Of a stretch of DNA of 64,000 nt, positions 25,179-32,924 are shown piece after piece. The DNA lies in NCBI RefSeq assembly GCF_900103325.1, contig NZ_FMXM01000022.1, positions 1 through 64,000 of the forward strand, read 5' to 3'. Source of the DNA: Mesorhizobium qingshengii (GTDB lineage Bacteria; Pseudomonadota; Alphaproteobacteria; Rhizobiales; Rhizobiaceae). Both the position numbers and the translations under genes were made by a program. The stretch's first letter is position 1, and each line of letters begins with the position of its first letter. Below the pieces are notes generated by a model. It searched no databases, was not told where the DNA came from, and was given only the letters and a program-made list of their open reading frames with translations.

Positions 25179-25970
25179 ATGCGTGATATCCTCGACGACC
25201 TCGAAGCGGGCAAATATCTTTCCGATCCGGACCCGGTGCGCCGCGCCCAGATCCAGATGAAAACACATCTGCCGAAGCGCTTTTACAAGGCGGCCTCGGT
25301 CGCTCCGGCGGAAGACGGCTTTGCCGTGCATCTCGACGGCAAGCCGGTACGCACGCCGGGCAAGGCGCTGCTGGCGCTGCCGACGGAAAGAGCAGCAGCG
25401 CTCGTCGCTGCCGAGTTCGCTGCCCAGGGCGAGACCATCAATCCGGTGACCATGCCAGTGATGCGCCTCGTAAACACCGCCATCGACGGCGTCGCCAGCG
25501 ACCCGCAGGCGGTGCTGGAAGACATTCTGCGCTTCGCTTCCGCCGACTTGCTCTGCTATCGCGCCGACGCGCCGCAAGGGCTGGTCGAGCGGCAGGACCA
25601 GCATTGGGATCCGGTGATCGACTGGGCGAGGGCGACACTAGGGGCTCGTTTCAACCTCGCCCAAGGCATCATCCATGTCGAGCAGCCGCGCGAGACCATT
25701 GCAGTGCTTGGTGTCCATCTCAGCCAGCGTGCCGATCCGCTGCGGCTGGCCGCCATTCATGTCATGACGTCGCTGACCGGCTCGGCGCTGCTGGCCCTGG
25801 CTGTCGATTTCGGTGAACTCGACACGGAGGCGGCCTGGTCCGCCGGCCATGTCGACGAGGACTGGCAGATCGAGCAGTGGGGCCAGGACGCGGAGGCGGT
25901 CGCGCGCCGCTCCGCCCGCAAGCGCGACATGATGGCCGCCGCCGGCCTGCTCGAAGCGCTCAAGGGCTGA
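25179..25970 (+). CDS. ATP12-family F1-ATPase assembly chaperone
   Basis: 263 residues. PKRFYKAASVAPAEDGFAVH, DGKPVRTPGKALLALPTERA and RLAAIHVMTSLTGSALLALA are the ATP12 pattern. In mitochondria ATP12 binds the alpha subunit of F1 before assembly; alphaproteobacterial homologues are thought to act likewise in the cytoplasm. The protein is restricted to alphaproteobacteria and eukaryotes, which supports the taxon call. It follows the EamA gene by 12 bp and is followed by a terminator-like hairpin. Confidence 0.92.
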   Translation: MRDILDDLEAGKYLSDPDPVRRAQIQMKTHLPKRFYKAASVAPAEDGFAVHLDGKPVRTPGKALLALPTERAAALVAAEFAAQGETINPVTMPVMRLVNTAIDGVASDPQAVLEDILRFASADLLCYRADAPQGLVERQDQHWDPVIDWARATLGARFNLAQGIIHVEQPRETIAVLGVHLSQRADPLRLAAIHVMTSLTGSALLALAVDFGELDTEAAWSAGHVDEDWQIEQWGQDAEAVARRSARKRDMMAAAGLLEALKG

Positions 25971-26030
25971 CGGTTTCAGCGCTCGTTCAAACTCATCCCG
26001 CACTGCACATTAGACCAAAGTCATAATCCC

Positions 26031-26064
26031 AAAGGCGCCCTGCCGTTGGGGGGCGCTTTCTGTC
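26031..26064 (+). terminator. Probable terminator after the ATP12 gene
   Basis: GCGCCC (26035-26040) pairs with GGGCGC (26051-26056), extended by AAA/TTT, with further Ts downstream. Moderate stem, placed 60 bp after the stop. Confidence 0.5.
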
Positions 26065-26163
26065 ATTTTTCCGTGATTGCTGTCCTTGAGTCCGTGTTCG
26101 GAGGAGAACGCGGACGATGACGGGCAGTATCGAGGACAAGGGTCTCACGGGAGGACATAAACA

Positions 26164-28050
26164 ATGGCAATGGCATCAACCGCCGGCGGAACAAGCCGCG
26201 GCATGACGCGGGAAGAGAAGAAGGTCATCTTCGCTTCCTCGCTCGGCACCGTTTTCGAATGGTACGATTTCTATCTCTACGGCTCGCTCGCCGCCTTCAT
26301 CGGCGCAACCTTCTTCAGCCAGTATCCGGAAGCAACACGCAACATCTTCGCCCTGTTGGCCTTCGCCGCGGGCTTCCTGGTGCGTCCGTTCGGCGCGCTG
26401 GTGTTCGGTCGCATCGGCGATCTTGTCGGCCGCAAATATACGTTCCTTGTCACCATCCTGATCATGGGCAGTTCGACGTTCCTGGTCGGCCTGCTTCCTG
26501 GTTCAGCGACCTGGGGCATTGCAGCTCCGGTCATCCTGGTCGGGCTACGCATGCTGCAGGGTCTGGCGCTTGGCGGCGAGTATGGCGGTGCGGCAACCTA
26601 TGTCGCTGAACACGCACCCGACGACCGCCGTGGTTTCTACACCTCGTGGATTCAGACAACGGCAACACTCGGCCTGTTCCTGTCGCTGATCATCATCCTC
26701 GGCGTTCAGGCGATGTTGAGCAAGGAAGACTTCGCCGCCTGGGGCTGGCGTATTCCGTTCCTTGTCTCGGTCATCCTGCTCGGTGTTTCTGTCTGGATTC
26801 GCCTGACGCTGAGTGAATCACCGACCTTCCAGCGCATGAAGGACGAGGGCAAAGGCTCCAAGGCTCCGCTTTCGGAGGCCTTCGGACAGTGGAAGAATGC
26901 CAAGATCGCCATCCTGGCCCTTTTCGGCCTGACCGCCGGCCAGGCCGTGGTCTGGTACTCCGGCCAGTTCTATGCGTTGTTCTTCCTGCAGAACGTGCTC
27001 AAGGTCGACCTGCAGACGGTCAACATCCTGATTGCCATCGCCCTGGCGATCGGCTCCATCTTCTTCGTCGTGTTCGGCTGGCTCTCCGACAAGATCGGCC
27101 GCAAGCCGATCATCATGGCGGGGCTGGCTCTGGCGATCTTCACCTACTTCCCGCTGTTCAAGGCATTGACCTGGTCAGCCAATCCGGCATTGGCCGCCGC
27201 GCAGCAGAACACGCGTGCGACGGTTACCGTGGCGCCCGGCGACTGCAAATTCCAGTTCAACCCGGTCGGCACGGCGAAGTTCACCACGTCGTGCGACATT
27301 GCCACGTCGTTCCTTGCCAAGAGTTCTGTGCCGTATGACATCGTCACAACAGCGGCGCCTGGGACCCCGGCCACGGTGAAGCTCGGCAGTGAGACGGTCG
27401 AATCCTACGACGCCATCGCCGCGGGCGATCAGGCTAAGGCCAAGGATGCTGCCTTCACCAAGGCAGTCAGCATGGCACTCAAGGATGGTGGCTATCCGCT
27501 GAAGCGTGCCGCGTCCAAGGTGGCTGACCAGAAGCTCGACGCCTTCGTCGCGGCCAATCCCGAACTGAAGCTCGATGCAGCGGCCATCCGCGCCGGTGAG
27601 AAGGCAACGGTTCCGCTCGAGCAGGCGGTCAAGGACAAGGTGTTGACGTCCGAGGAAGCCGCCGGCGCCAAGGACGTGACCGTCTACAACATACCCGCGT
27701 CGGGGACCTTCTCGATGTTTGCCGATCCGGCGCAGGTCAACTGGACAAAGATCGTGGCGATCCTGTTCATCCTGATCCTCTACGTGACCATGGTTTACGG
27801 GCCGATCGCGGCGATCCTGGTCGAGATGTTCCCGACCCGCATTCGCTACACTGGCATGTCGCTGCCGTACCACATCGGCAATGGCTGGTTCGGTGGTCTG
27901 CTTCCGGCGACGGTGTTCGCCTTGAGCGCCGCCAAGGGCGATATCTACTATGGTCTGTGGTATCCGATCGCGGTCGCGGCGATGTCGCTGATCATCGGCG
28001 TCATCTTCGTCAAGGATACGCTTGGAACCGACCTGCATACCAAGCAATAG
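26164..28050 (+). CDS. MHS-family MFS metabolite:H+ symporter with large periplasmic insert
   Basis: 628 residues; normal MHS transporters are about 430-450. TM1 onward contains SLGTVFEWYDFYLYGSLAA and GRIGDLVGRKYTFLVTI; QGLALGGEYGGAATYVAEHA is the MHS (ProP/ShiA/KgtP) signature. After the ninth span (IIMAGLALAIFTYFPLFKAL) an insert of about 190 residues (337-525) follows, rich in Ala, Thr, Lys and with two cysteines, before the tenth span (KIVAILFILILYVTMVYGPI). By topology that loop is periplasmic. Substrate is unknown, probably a carboxylate. GGGAGGACATAAACA is the ribosome-binding site; a strong terminator follows. Confidence 0.88.
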   Translation: MAMASTAGGTSRGMTREEKKVIFASSLGTVFEWYDFYLYGSLAAFIGATFFSQYPEATRNIFALLAFAAGFLVRPFGALVFGRIGDLVGRKYTFLVTILIMGSSTFLVGLLPGSATWGIAAPVILVGLRMLQGLALGGEYGGAATYVAEHAPDDRRGFYTSWIQTTATLGLFLSLIIILGVQAMLSKEDFAAWGWRIPFLVSVILLGVSVWIRLTLSESPTFQRMKDEGKGSKAPLSEAFGQWKNAKIAILALFGLTAGQAVVWYSGQFYALFFLQNVLKVDLQTVNILIAIALAIGSIFFVVFGWLSDKIGRKPIIMAGLALAIFTYFPLFKALTWSANPALAAAQQNTRATVTVAPGDCKFQFNPVGTAKFTTSCDIATSFLAKSSVPYDIVTTAAPGTPATVKLGSETVESYDAIAAGDQAKAKDAAFTKAVSMALKDGGYPLKRAASKVADQKLDAFVAANPELKLDAAAIRAGEKATVPLEQAVKDKVLTSEEAAGAKDVTVYNIPASGTFSMFADPAQVNWTKIVAILFILILYVTMVYGPIAAILVEMFPTRIRYTGMSLPYHIGNGWFGGLLPATVFALSAAKGDIYYGLWYPIAVAAMSLIIGVIFVKDTLGTDLHTKQ

Positions 28051-28072
28051 CTGACGGCTCGGTAGGCTAAAG

Positions 28073-28106
28073 AAAACCCGGCGCGAGCGATCGCGCCGGG
28101 TTTTTC
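28073..28106 (+). terminator. Rho-independent terminator after the MHS transporter
   Basis: CCCGGCGCGA pairs with TCGCGCCGGG around GCGA, flanked by AAAA and TTTTTC. It may also serve the convergent gstI on the other strand. Confidence 0.9.
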
Positions 28107-28138
28107 AATACGTGGTCGAGACACGAGGAGGGCAGGGA

Positions 28139-28336
28139 CTAACTCTGCCGGTCCTGCTTCGCATCCTCGATGGCTGCCTCGTGATACCAGCCGTCGCCGA
28201 AATCCGTCCGAGCACCGCGCAGCGAGGCAAGCTCTGCTGCAAACTTAGCCTTTCCGCTCAAATTTGAGGCAGGGGCGCGCGCTGCCACCGGGAACATCAA
28301 GATTTTAGCCGACGGAGGCGTGGAAATGATTTCCAT
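28139..28336 (-). CDS. gstI: GstI-like small protein (DUF2735), putative glutamine synthetase translational inhibitor
   Basis: 65 residues, transcribed away from glnII. SAKILMFPVAARAP near residue 9 is the conserved N-terminal motif of the DUF2735/GstI family. In Rhizobium leguminosarum the ~63-residue GstI, encoded divergently upstream of glnII, blocks GlnII translation when nitrogen is plentiful. Size, orientation and position match that gene. AAAGGAGCCCGACA before the ATG is a strong ribosome-binding site. The basic central part (ASNLSGKAKFAAELASLRGA) could contact RNA. Function here is transferred by position and motif, not shown directly. Confidence 0.78.
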   Translation of the reverse strand: MEIISTPPSAKILMFPVAARAPASNLSGKAKFAAELASLRGARTDFGDGWYHEAAIEDAKQDRQS

Positions 28337-28404
28337 TGTCGGGCTCCTTTCTTCTGCCGACCTTGTCGATTCAACTTGTTTTGAAGATAAGGTCTGCGAT
28401 CAAG

Positions 28405-28491
28405 TTAGGCAATATGCCTACAAAAAGATCAGTATTTGCCTAAGATTTAGGCGAATTGTGACTATGGTTGATCCGGACGCATTGCTTAGGC
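28405..28491. promoter_or_regulatory. Cluster of TTAGGC half-sites in the gstI-glnII region
   Basis: Five copies of TTAGGC or a close form lie within 87 bp: TTAGGC 28405, GCCTAC 28416, GCCTAA 28438, TTAGGC 28447 and TTAGGC 28486. They make two symmetric sites, TAGGCAATATGCCTA and GCCTAAGATTTAGGC, plus a single half. They sit about 60-145 bp upstream of the glnII sigma-54 promoter, where enhancer-binding proteins act. NtrC is the natural candidate, although the classical GCAC/GTGC form is not seen. The 315-bp divergent region has no other gene. Confidence 0.55.
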
Positions 28492-28549
28492 GGCTTGCCA
28501 ACTGCAACCCAGTACGGCGTCGATTTTGCCGCACCCTCCGAGGAGAGAG

Positions 28550-28565
28550 TGGCACACGAATTGCA
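28550..28565 (+). promoter_or_regulatory. Sigma-54 promoter of glnII
   Basis: TGGCACACGAATTGCA matches the -24/-12 consensus TGGCAC-N5-TTGCA exactly, with GG and GC ten bases apart. It lies 87 bp before the glnII ATG. NtrC-activated sigma-54 expression of glnII is well known in rhizobia. Confidence 0.9.
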
Positions 28566-28651
28566 TTTTAGTGATCCGGCAGGTCGGCTGCTGGGCGGTC
28601 CCACATATCGGCGCCGCCCAGGGTTCGGTGATCAAGCAACGAGAGGCTAGA

Positions 28652-29692
28652 ATGACGAAATACAAGCTCGAGTATATTTGGCTCGATGGGTACACCCCGG
28701 TCCCCAACCTTCGCGGAAAGACGCAGATCAAGGAATTCGCCGAATTCCCGACGCTCGAGCAGCTTCCGCTGTGGGGTTTTGACGGTTCCTCGACGCAGCA
28801 GGCCGAAGGCCACAGCTCCGACTGCGTGCTGAAGCCGGTCGCTGTCTATCCGGATCCGGCGCGCACAAACGGCGTGCTCGTCATGTGCGAAGTGATGATG
28901 CCCGATGGCGTCACGCCGCATGCCTCCAACAAGCGTGCCACCATCCTCGATGACGAGGGCGCCTGGTTCGGCTTCGAGCAGGAATACTTCTTCTACAAGG
29001 ATGGCCGCCCGCTCGGCTTCCCCGAAAGCGGTTATCCCGCACCGCAGGGCCCGTACTACACCGGCGTCGGCTATTCGAATGTCGGTTCTGTCGCCCGTCA
29101 GATCGTCGAGGAGCATCTCGATCTCTGCCTTGCCGCAGGCATCAACCACGAAGGCATCAATGCCGAAGTGGCCAAGGGCCAGTGGGAATTCCAGATTTTC
29201 GGCAAGGGCTCCAAGAAGGCCGCCGACCAGATGTGGATGGCCCGCTACCTGATGCAGCGCCTGACCGAGAAATACGGCATCGATATCGAATACCACTGCA
29301 AGCCGCTCGGCGACACCGACTGGAACGGATCGGGCATGCACGCCAATTTCTCGACCGCTTATATGCGCGAAGTGGGCGGCAAGGCGTATTTCGAAGCGCT
29401 GATGGCGGCCTTCGACAAGAACCTGATGGATCACATTGCCGTCTACGGACCGGACAACGACAAGCGTTTGACCGGCAAGCATGAGACCGCGCCGTGGAAC
29501 AGGTTCAGCTATGGCATCGCCGATCGCGGTGCGTCGATCCGCGTGCCACATTCCTTCGTCAAGAACGACTACAAGGGCTATCTGGAAGACCGCCGTCCGA
29601 ATTCGCAGGGCGACCCCTACCAGATCGCCTCGCAGATCCTGAAGACGATTGCTTCGGTTGCGGCGAGCGCCGAGGTCTCGGCCGCCGCCTAA
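28652..29692 (+). CDS. glnII: Glutamine synthetase type II
   Basis: 346 residues of the eukaryotic-type GSII found in rhizobia and plants. LEYIWLDGYTPVPNLRGKTQ at the N terminus, LWGFDGSSTQQAEGHSSDC, the ATP-site region YHCKPLGDTDWNGSGMHANF and DRGASIRVPHSFVKNDYKGY are conserved. It makes glutamine from glutamate, ammonia and ATP in the cytoplasm; unlike GSI it is not adenylylated. The ATG at 28652 follows GAGAGGCTAGA. Expression should be driven by the sigma-54 promoter upstream and limited by the divergent gstI. Confidence 0.97.
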   Translation: MTKYKLEYIWLDGYTPVPNLRGKTQIKEFAEFPTLEQLPLWGFDGSSTQQAEGHSSDCVLKPVAVYPDPARTNGVLVMCEVMMPDGVTPHASNKRATILDDEGAWFGFEQEYFFYKDGRPLGFPESGYPAPQGPYYTGVGYSNVGSVARQIVEEHLDLCLAAGINHEGINAEVAKGQWEFQIFGKGSKKAADQMWMARYLMQRLTEKYGIDIEYHCKPLGDTDWNGSGMHANFSTAYMREVGGKAYFEALMAAFDKNLMDHIAVYGPDNDKRLTGKHETAPWNRFSYGIADRGASIRVPHSFVKNDYKGYLEDRRPNSQGDPYQIASQILKTIASVAASAEVSAAA

Positions 29693-29714
29693 GCGTCGCG
29701 TCGGTAGAAAGAGG

Positions 29715-29746
29715 AAGCCCCGGCGTGTTCTCGCCGGGGCTTTTTT
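29715..29746 (+). terminator. Rho-independent terminator after glnII
   Basis: AGCCCCGGCG pairs with CGCCGGGGCT around a six-base loop, followed by TTTTTG. Confidence 0.93.
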
Positions 29747-29793
29747 GTTCCAGCTGCCGGGTTGGATGCCGGAGAATGGAGCAGTGCTCCGCC

Positions 29794-30045
29794 TTAACCG
29801 GCGATGACGCCGCGCGCCTTCAGCGCAGCCGCGACCTTGGCGGCAAGCCTGGCGTGCGGTTGCCGTCGCGGCCGATCATGTCACGGTTGGCGACCGCGCG
29901 GCCTCCTCGGTCGCCTGCACCACGGCGGCGTAGAGGGTGTGCATACGCTCCCAGGGAATGAAGTCGATATGGCCGTAGCTCTGCTCGTCCGACAGGCCTT
30001 GCCGGACACGGCCGTTGAGCGCGTCGGATTGGCGGTGGTGCCGCC
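29794..30045 (-). pseudogene. Broken 3' end of a P1-family (S58, DmpA-like) peptidase gene
   Basis: On the minus strand one open stretch encodes LNGRVRQGLSDEQSYGHIDF and IPWERMHTLYAAVVQATEEA; a second frame continues VANRDMIGRDGNR and a third ends AAALKARGVIAG before a TAA at 29794-29796. ATEEA followed by M-GRDG is the pattern near the C terminus of P1-type aminopeptidase/esterases. At least one frame change, probably a small deletion after ATEEA, separates the pieces, and nothing resembling the rest of the ~350-residue enzyme is present. The family name is moderately certain; that it is broken is clear. Confidence 0.55.
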
Positions 30046-30260
30046 GCCATCCCCCCGATGGTCTGCTCCTGCAGGAGCCCCGGCCTGTGCCGGGGTTCCT
30101 TTTGCCGGCGCCCGGCAGATCGGATCTCGTGCAAAAAGGACCCAGAAAAAGTCAGACAATCCAGGCGGTCGCAGATCCCGCCAAAGTCCCGGCTGCTGCC
30201 ATGTCCGTTTCCAGCAGCAGCTTGGCAGAAAGCCCGGAAAACCGCCTTTTCAGGCGTTCT

Positions 30261-30650
30261 TCAGTGGCTGCGGCCCTTCCTTAAGCGCCTGTTCGGGCTG
30301 TTAAATCGGCTATCAACAGCCTGGCTGGCGGCGTTGACAGATCGCAGTGCAGCATGCGTATTCGGAAACCTTGGGGTTACGTCACGCGATGCTGTTCGGA
30401 CGGGCGGGGTTTTCTTGAACGGCGGCATTGGCGGGGGCGCCGGACGAGCGGTCACTGTAGCCTGAGACAGTGCGCCGCTCGCTCCTGGCTTCATTTCCGT
30501 AGTCGAACACCACTCCTCATCGTCGATCGACACTGCTGAGCCAAGCTCGTGTCTTTGGGCTGACGTGCATTGCCTGCCAATGGGCCACAGGCTCATCGGC
30601 CCAAGCATGCATACGATCGTCGAAAGCCCAAAAGCAAATGCGGTGCTCAC
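30261..30650 (-). CDS. Hypothetical protein, doubtful
   Basis: An open frame of 129 codons from GTG with no recognised relative. It begins with a hydrophobic stretch (STAFAFGLSTIVCMLGPMSL) that could be a signal or membrane segment, followed by a Pro-rich part (ARPAPPPMPPFKKTPP) and a basic end. Codon use is less GC3-biased than in neighbouring genes. It could be a small secreted protein or chance; the surrounding region is decayed. Confidence 0.25.
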   Translation of the reverse strand: MSTAFAFGLSTIVCMLGPMSLWPIGRQCTSAQRHELGSAVSIDDEEWCSTTEMKPGASGALSQATVTARPAPPPMPPFKKTPPVRTASRDVTPRFPNTHAALRSVNAASQAVDSRFNSPNRRLRKGRSH

Positions 30651-30711
30651 GTCCGACGATCGAGCGGCGGGAGGGCGACCGTGCAAACGCGTGGCCTGCC
30701 GGATGTCAGCA

Positions 30712-30748
30712 AAAAGCCCTTGAAGGAGGAAATTCCTTCAAGGGCTTT
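30712..30748 (-). terminator. Rho-independent terminator after glnA
   Basis: Read on the minus strand, AAAGCCCTTGAAGGA pairs with TCCTTCAAGGGCTTT and is followed by TTG, 18 bp beyond the glnA stop. Confidence 0.92.
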
Positions 30749-30765
30749 GAGTAATAAATCGAATC

Positions 30766-32175
30766 TCAGACCGAGTAGTACATGTCGTACTCGACCGGAT
30801 GCGGGGTCATTTCGAAGCGCATCACTTCAGCCATCTTCAGCTCGATGTAGCTGTCGATCTGGTCGTCGTCGAAGACGCCGCCGGCTTTCAGGAAGCCACG
30901 ATCCTTGTCGAGACTCTGCAGCGCTTCGCGCAGCGAGCCGCAGACGGTCGGGATCTTCTTCAGTTCCTTCGGCGGCAGATCGTAGAGATCCTTGTCCATC
31001 GGCTGCCCCGGATGGATCTTGTTCTTGATGCCGTCGAGGCCGGCCATCAGCATAGCGGCGAAAGCGAGGTAGGGGTTCGCGCCCGGATCGGGGAAGCGGA
31101 CCTCGACGCGCTTGGCCTTCGGCGACGAGCCGAACGGGATGCGGCAGGACGCCGAGCGGTTGCGCGCCGAATAGGCCAGCAGCACCGGCGCTTCGTAGCC
31201 CGGCACCAGGCGCTTGTAGGAGTTGGTCAGCGGGTTGGTGAAGGCGTTGATCGCCTTGGCGTGCTTGATGATGCCGCCGATGTAGAACAGGCAGCTTTCC
31301 GAAAGGCCGGCATATTCATTGCCGGCGAAGGTCGGCTTGCCATTCTTCCAGATCGATTGGTGGACGTGCATGCCCGAACCGTTGTCGCCGAAGATCGGCT
31401 TCGGCATGAAGGTGGCCGTCTTGCCATAGGCGTTGGCGACCTGGTGCACGACATATTTGTAGATCAGCATCTTGTCGGCGTTGCGGACCAGCGTGTCGAA
31501 CTTGATGCCGAGTTCGTGCTGCGCGGCGGCCACTTCATGGTGATGCTTTTCGACGCGCACGCCCATTTCGGCGAGCACGGTCAACATCTCGGAGCGCATG
31601 TCCTGCGCGGAATCGATCGGCGGCACCGGGAAATAACCGCCCTTGACGCGCGGACGGTGGCCGAGATTGCCGGTTTCATAGTCGGTGTCGTCGTTCGACG
31701 GCAGTTCGGTCGAGTCGAGCTTGAAGCCCGTGTTGTAAGGATCGGCCTTGTACTTCACATCGTCGAACACGAAGAATTCGGCTTCCGGGCCGACGAAGAT
31801 CTGGTCGCCGATGCCTTCCGAATTCATGTAGGCTTCGGCCTTCTTGGCCGTACCGCGCGGATCACGGTTGTAGGATTCGCCCGAAACCGGATCGAGGATG
31901 TCGCACAGGATGACCATGGTCGACTGCGCGAAGAACGGGTCCATGTGGACCGTTTCCGGGTCGGGCATCAGCACCATGTCGGACTCGTTGATGGCCTTCC
32001 AGCCGGCAATCGAAGAGCCGTCGAACATCACGCCGTCGGCGAACATGTCCTCCTCGACCTCGATGACATCCATCGTCACGTGCTGCAGCTTGCCCTTCGG
32101 ATCGGTGAAGCGCAGGTCGACGAATTTCACGTCGTTGTCCTTGATCTGCTTCATGATGTCTTTGGCTGTCGTCAT
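30766..32175 (-). CDS. glnA: Glutamine synthetase type I
   Basis: 469 residues, the dodecameric bacterial GSI. FDGSSIAGWKAINESDMVLM, the glutamate/ATP-site NGSGMHVHQSIWKNGKPTF and YLAFAAMLMAGLDGIKNKI are conserved. The adenylylation tyrosine lies in KDLYDLPPKE, so activity should be controlled by GlnE. It makes glutamine from glutamate and ammonia. It is the second gene of a glnB-glnA operon, 63 bp after glnB, with GATAAATGAC before its ATG, and ends in a strong terminator. Having both GSI and GSII is typical of rhizobia. Confidence 0.98.
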   Translation of the reverse strand: MTTAKDIMKQIKDNDVKFVDLRFTDPKGKLQHVTMDVIEVEEDMFADGVMFDGSSIAGWKAINESDMVLMPDPETVHMDPFFAQSTMVILCDILDPVSGESYNRDPRGTAKKAEAYMNSEGIGDQIFVGPEAEFFVFDDVKYKADPYNTGFKLDSTELPSNDDTDYETGNLGHRPRVKGGYFPVPPIDSAQDMRSEMLTVLAEMGVRVEKHHHEVAAAQHELGIKFDTLVRNADKMLIYKYVVHQVANAYGKTATFMPKPIFGDNGSGMHVHQSIWKNGKPTFAGNEYAGLSESCLFYIGGIIKHAKAINAFTNPLTNSYKRLVPGYEAPVLLAYSARNRSASCRIPFGSSPKAKRVEVRFPDPGANPYLAFAAMLMAGLDGIKNKIHPGQPMDKDLYDLPPKELKKIPTVCGSLREALQSLDKDRGFLKAGGVFDDDQIDSYIELKMAEVMRFEMTPHPVEYDMYYSV

Positions 32176-32238
32176 GTCATTTATCCCTGTGTGATGACGT
32201 TTTTTGATGATGACGTTTCGAAGGATGGCGAGGTCGGC

Positions 32239-32577
32239 TCAGACCGCGTCCATGCCTGTTTCGCCGGTGCGGATTCGCACGACTTCCTCGATGTTGGAGA
32301 CAAAGATCTTGCCGTCGCCGATACGGCCGGTCTGGGCCGCCTTGCGGATGGCTTCGATCGCGCCTTCGACGGCGTCGTCGCCAAGTACCACCTCGATCTT
32401 AACCTTGGGCAGGAAATCGACGACATACTCGGCGCCGCGATAGAGTTCGGTATGGCCCTTCTGGCGGCCAAAACCTTTGGCCTCGGTAACGGTGATGCCT
32501 TGCAGTCCGGCCTCCTGAAGGGCTTCCTTCACTTCATCCAGCTTGAATGGCTTGATGATCGCTTCGATCTTTTTCAT
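32239..32577 (-). CDS. glnB: Nitrogen regulatory protein P-II
   Basis: 112 residues beginning MKKIEAIIKPFKLDEVKEAL. The T-loop GHTELYRGAEYVVDFLPKVK carries the Tyr51 uridylylation site, and TGRIGDGKIFV is the second PII signature. PII integrates 2-oxoglutarate, ATP/ADP and glutamine signals and controls NtrB and GlnE. The ATG at 32577 gives the family start; the frame is open further upstream. Linkage to glnA rather than amtB indicates GlnB rather than GlnK. A sigma-54 promoter lies 63 bp upstream. Confidence 0.97.
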   Translation of the reverse strand: MKKIEAIIKPFKLDEVKEALQEAGLQGITVTEAKGFGRQKGHTELYRGAEYVVDFLPKVKIEVVLGDDAVEGAIEAIRKAAQTGRIGDGKIFVSNIEEVVRIRTGETGMDAV

Positions 32578-32639
32578 GTAAAAAGTGGCCTCCACTGCCA
32601 AAAAAGACGGGTTGTGAGCCCCCGCTTGCGCCTCCATCT

Positions 32640-32655
32640 AGCACGAACTGTGCCA
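32640..32655 (-). promoter_or_regulatory. Probable sigma-54 promoter of glnBA
   Basis: On the minus strand TGGCACAGTTCGTGCT has GG and GC ten bases apart and a perfect TGGCAC -24 element; the -12 element GTGCT is one base off TTGCT. It lies 63 bp upstream of the glnB ATG, fitting NtrC-dependent expression. Confidence 0.7.
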
Positions 32656-32924
32656 ATTGGACGGATGCGAAGCGGTCTCATACGATTTCAAAGCCGAGCC
32701 GCGCGCGGATGCGTCATTCGCTGCATCGGATACGGCGTGGGCTGCTGGAGCCTACACAGCGCCAGCGCTTGCGTCCGCATAATAGTTAGGCATATCGCCC
32801 ATTTGGTGGGCAGTTTTGCGCCTGCCACGTCCCGTCCCGACGATATGGCCGCAGATAGCGACAACTCCTCTTTGCTTCGGATCGAAAACCGGACAATGCT
32901 TGATCGAATGCGGATCGGCAATCC
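32656..32924. other. Upstream region between glnB and nnr
   Basis: The two genes diverge across 347 bp. Apart from the glnBA sigma-54 promoter, the only motif seen is TTAGGCATATCGCC at 32786-32799, the same half-site as in the glnII region and about 130 bp upstream of the glnBA promoter. No open frame with protein-like composition is present. Confidence 0.5.

Larger units (their letters stand above)
29747..30711. other. Gene-poor region between glnII and glnA
   Basis: About 965 bp between the two convergent glutamine synthetase terminators. It holds the peptidase remnant at 29794-30045 and one low-confidence open frame at 30261-30650 on the minus strand; the rest shows no coding pattern. A hairpin GCCCCGGCCTGTGCCGGGG lies near 30077. 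No transposase or RNA gene is visible. The decay suggests a former gene insertion between the two gln units. Confidence 0.5.

Noticed and set aside
24102..25604. 500-codon minus-strand open frame
   Set aside because: Antisense to rluC, the EamA gene and the ATP12 gene, with Gln/Ala/Glu-rich composition typical of reversed coding sequence.
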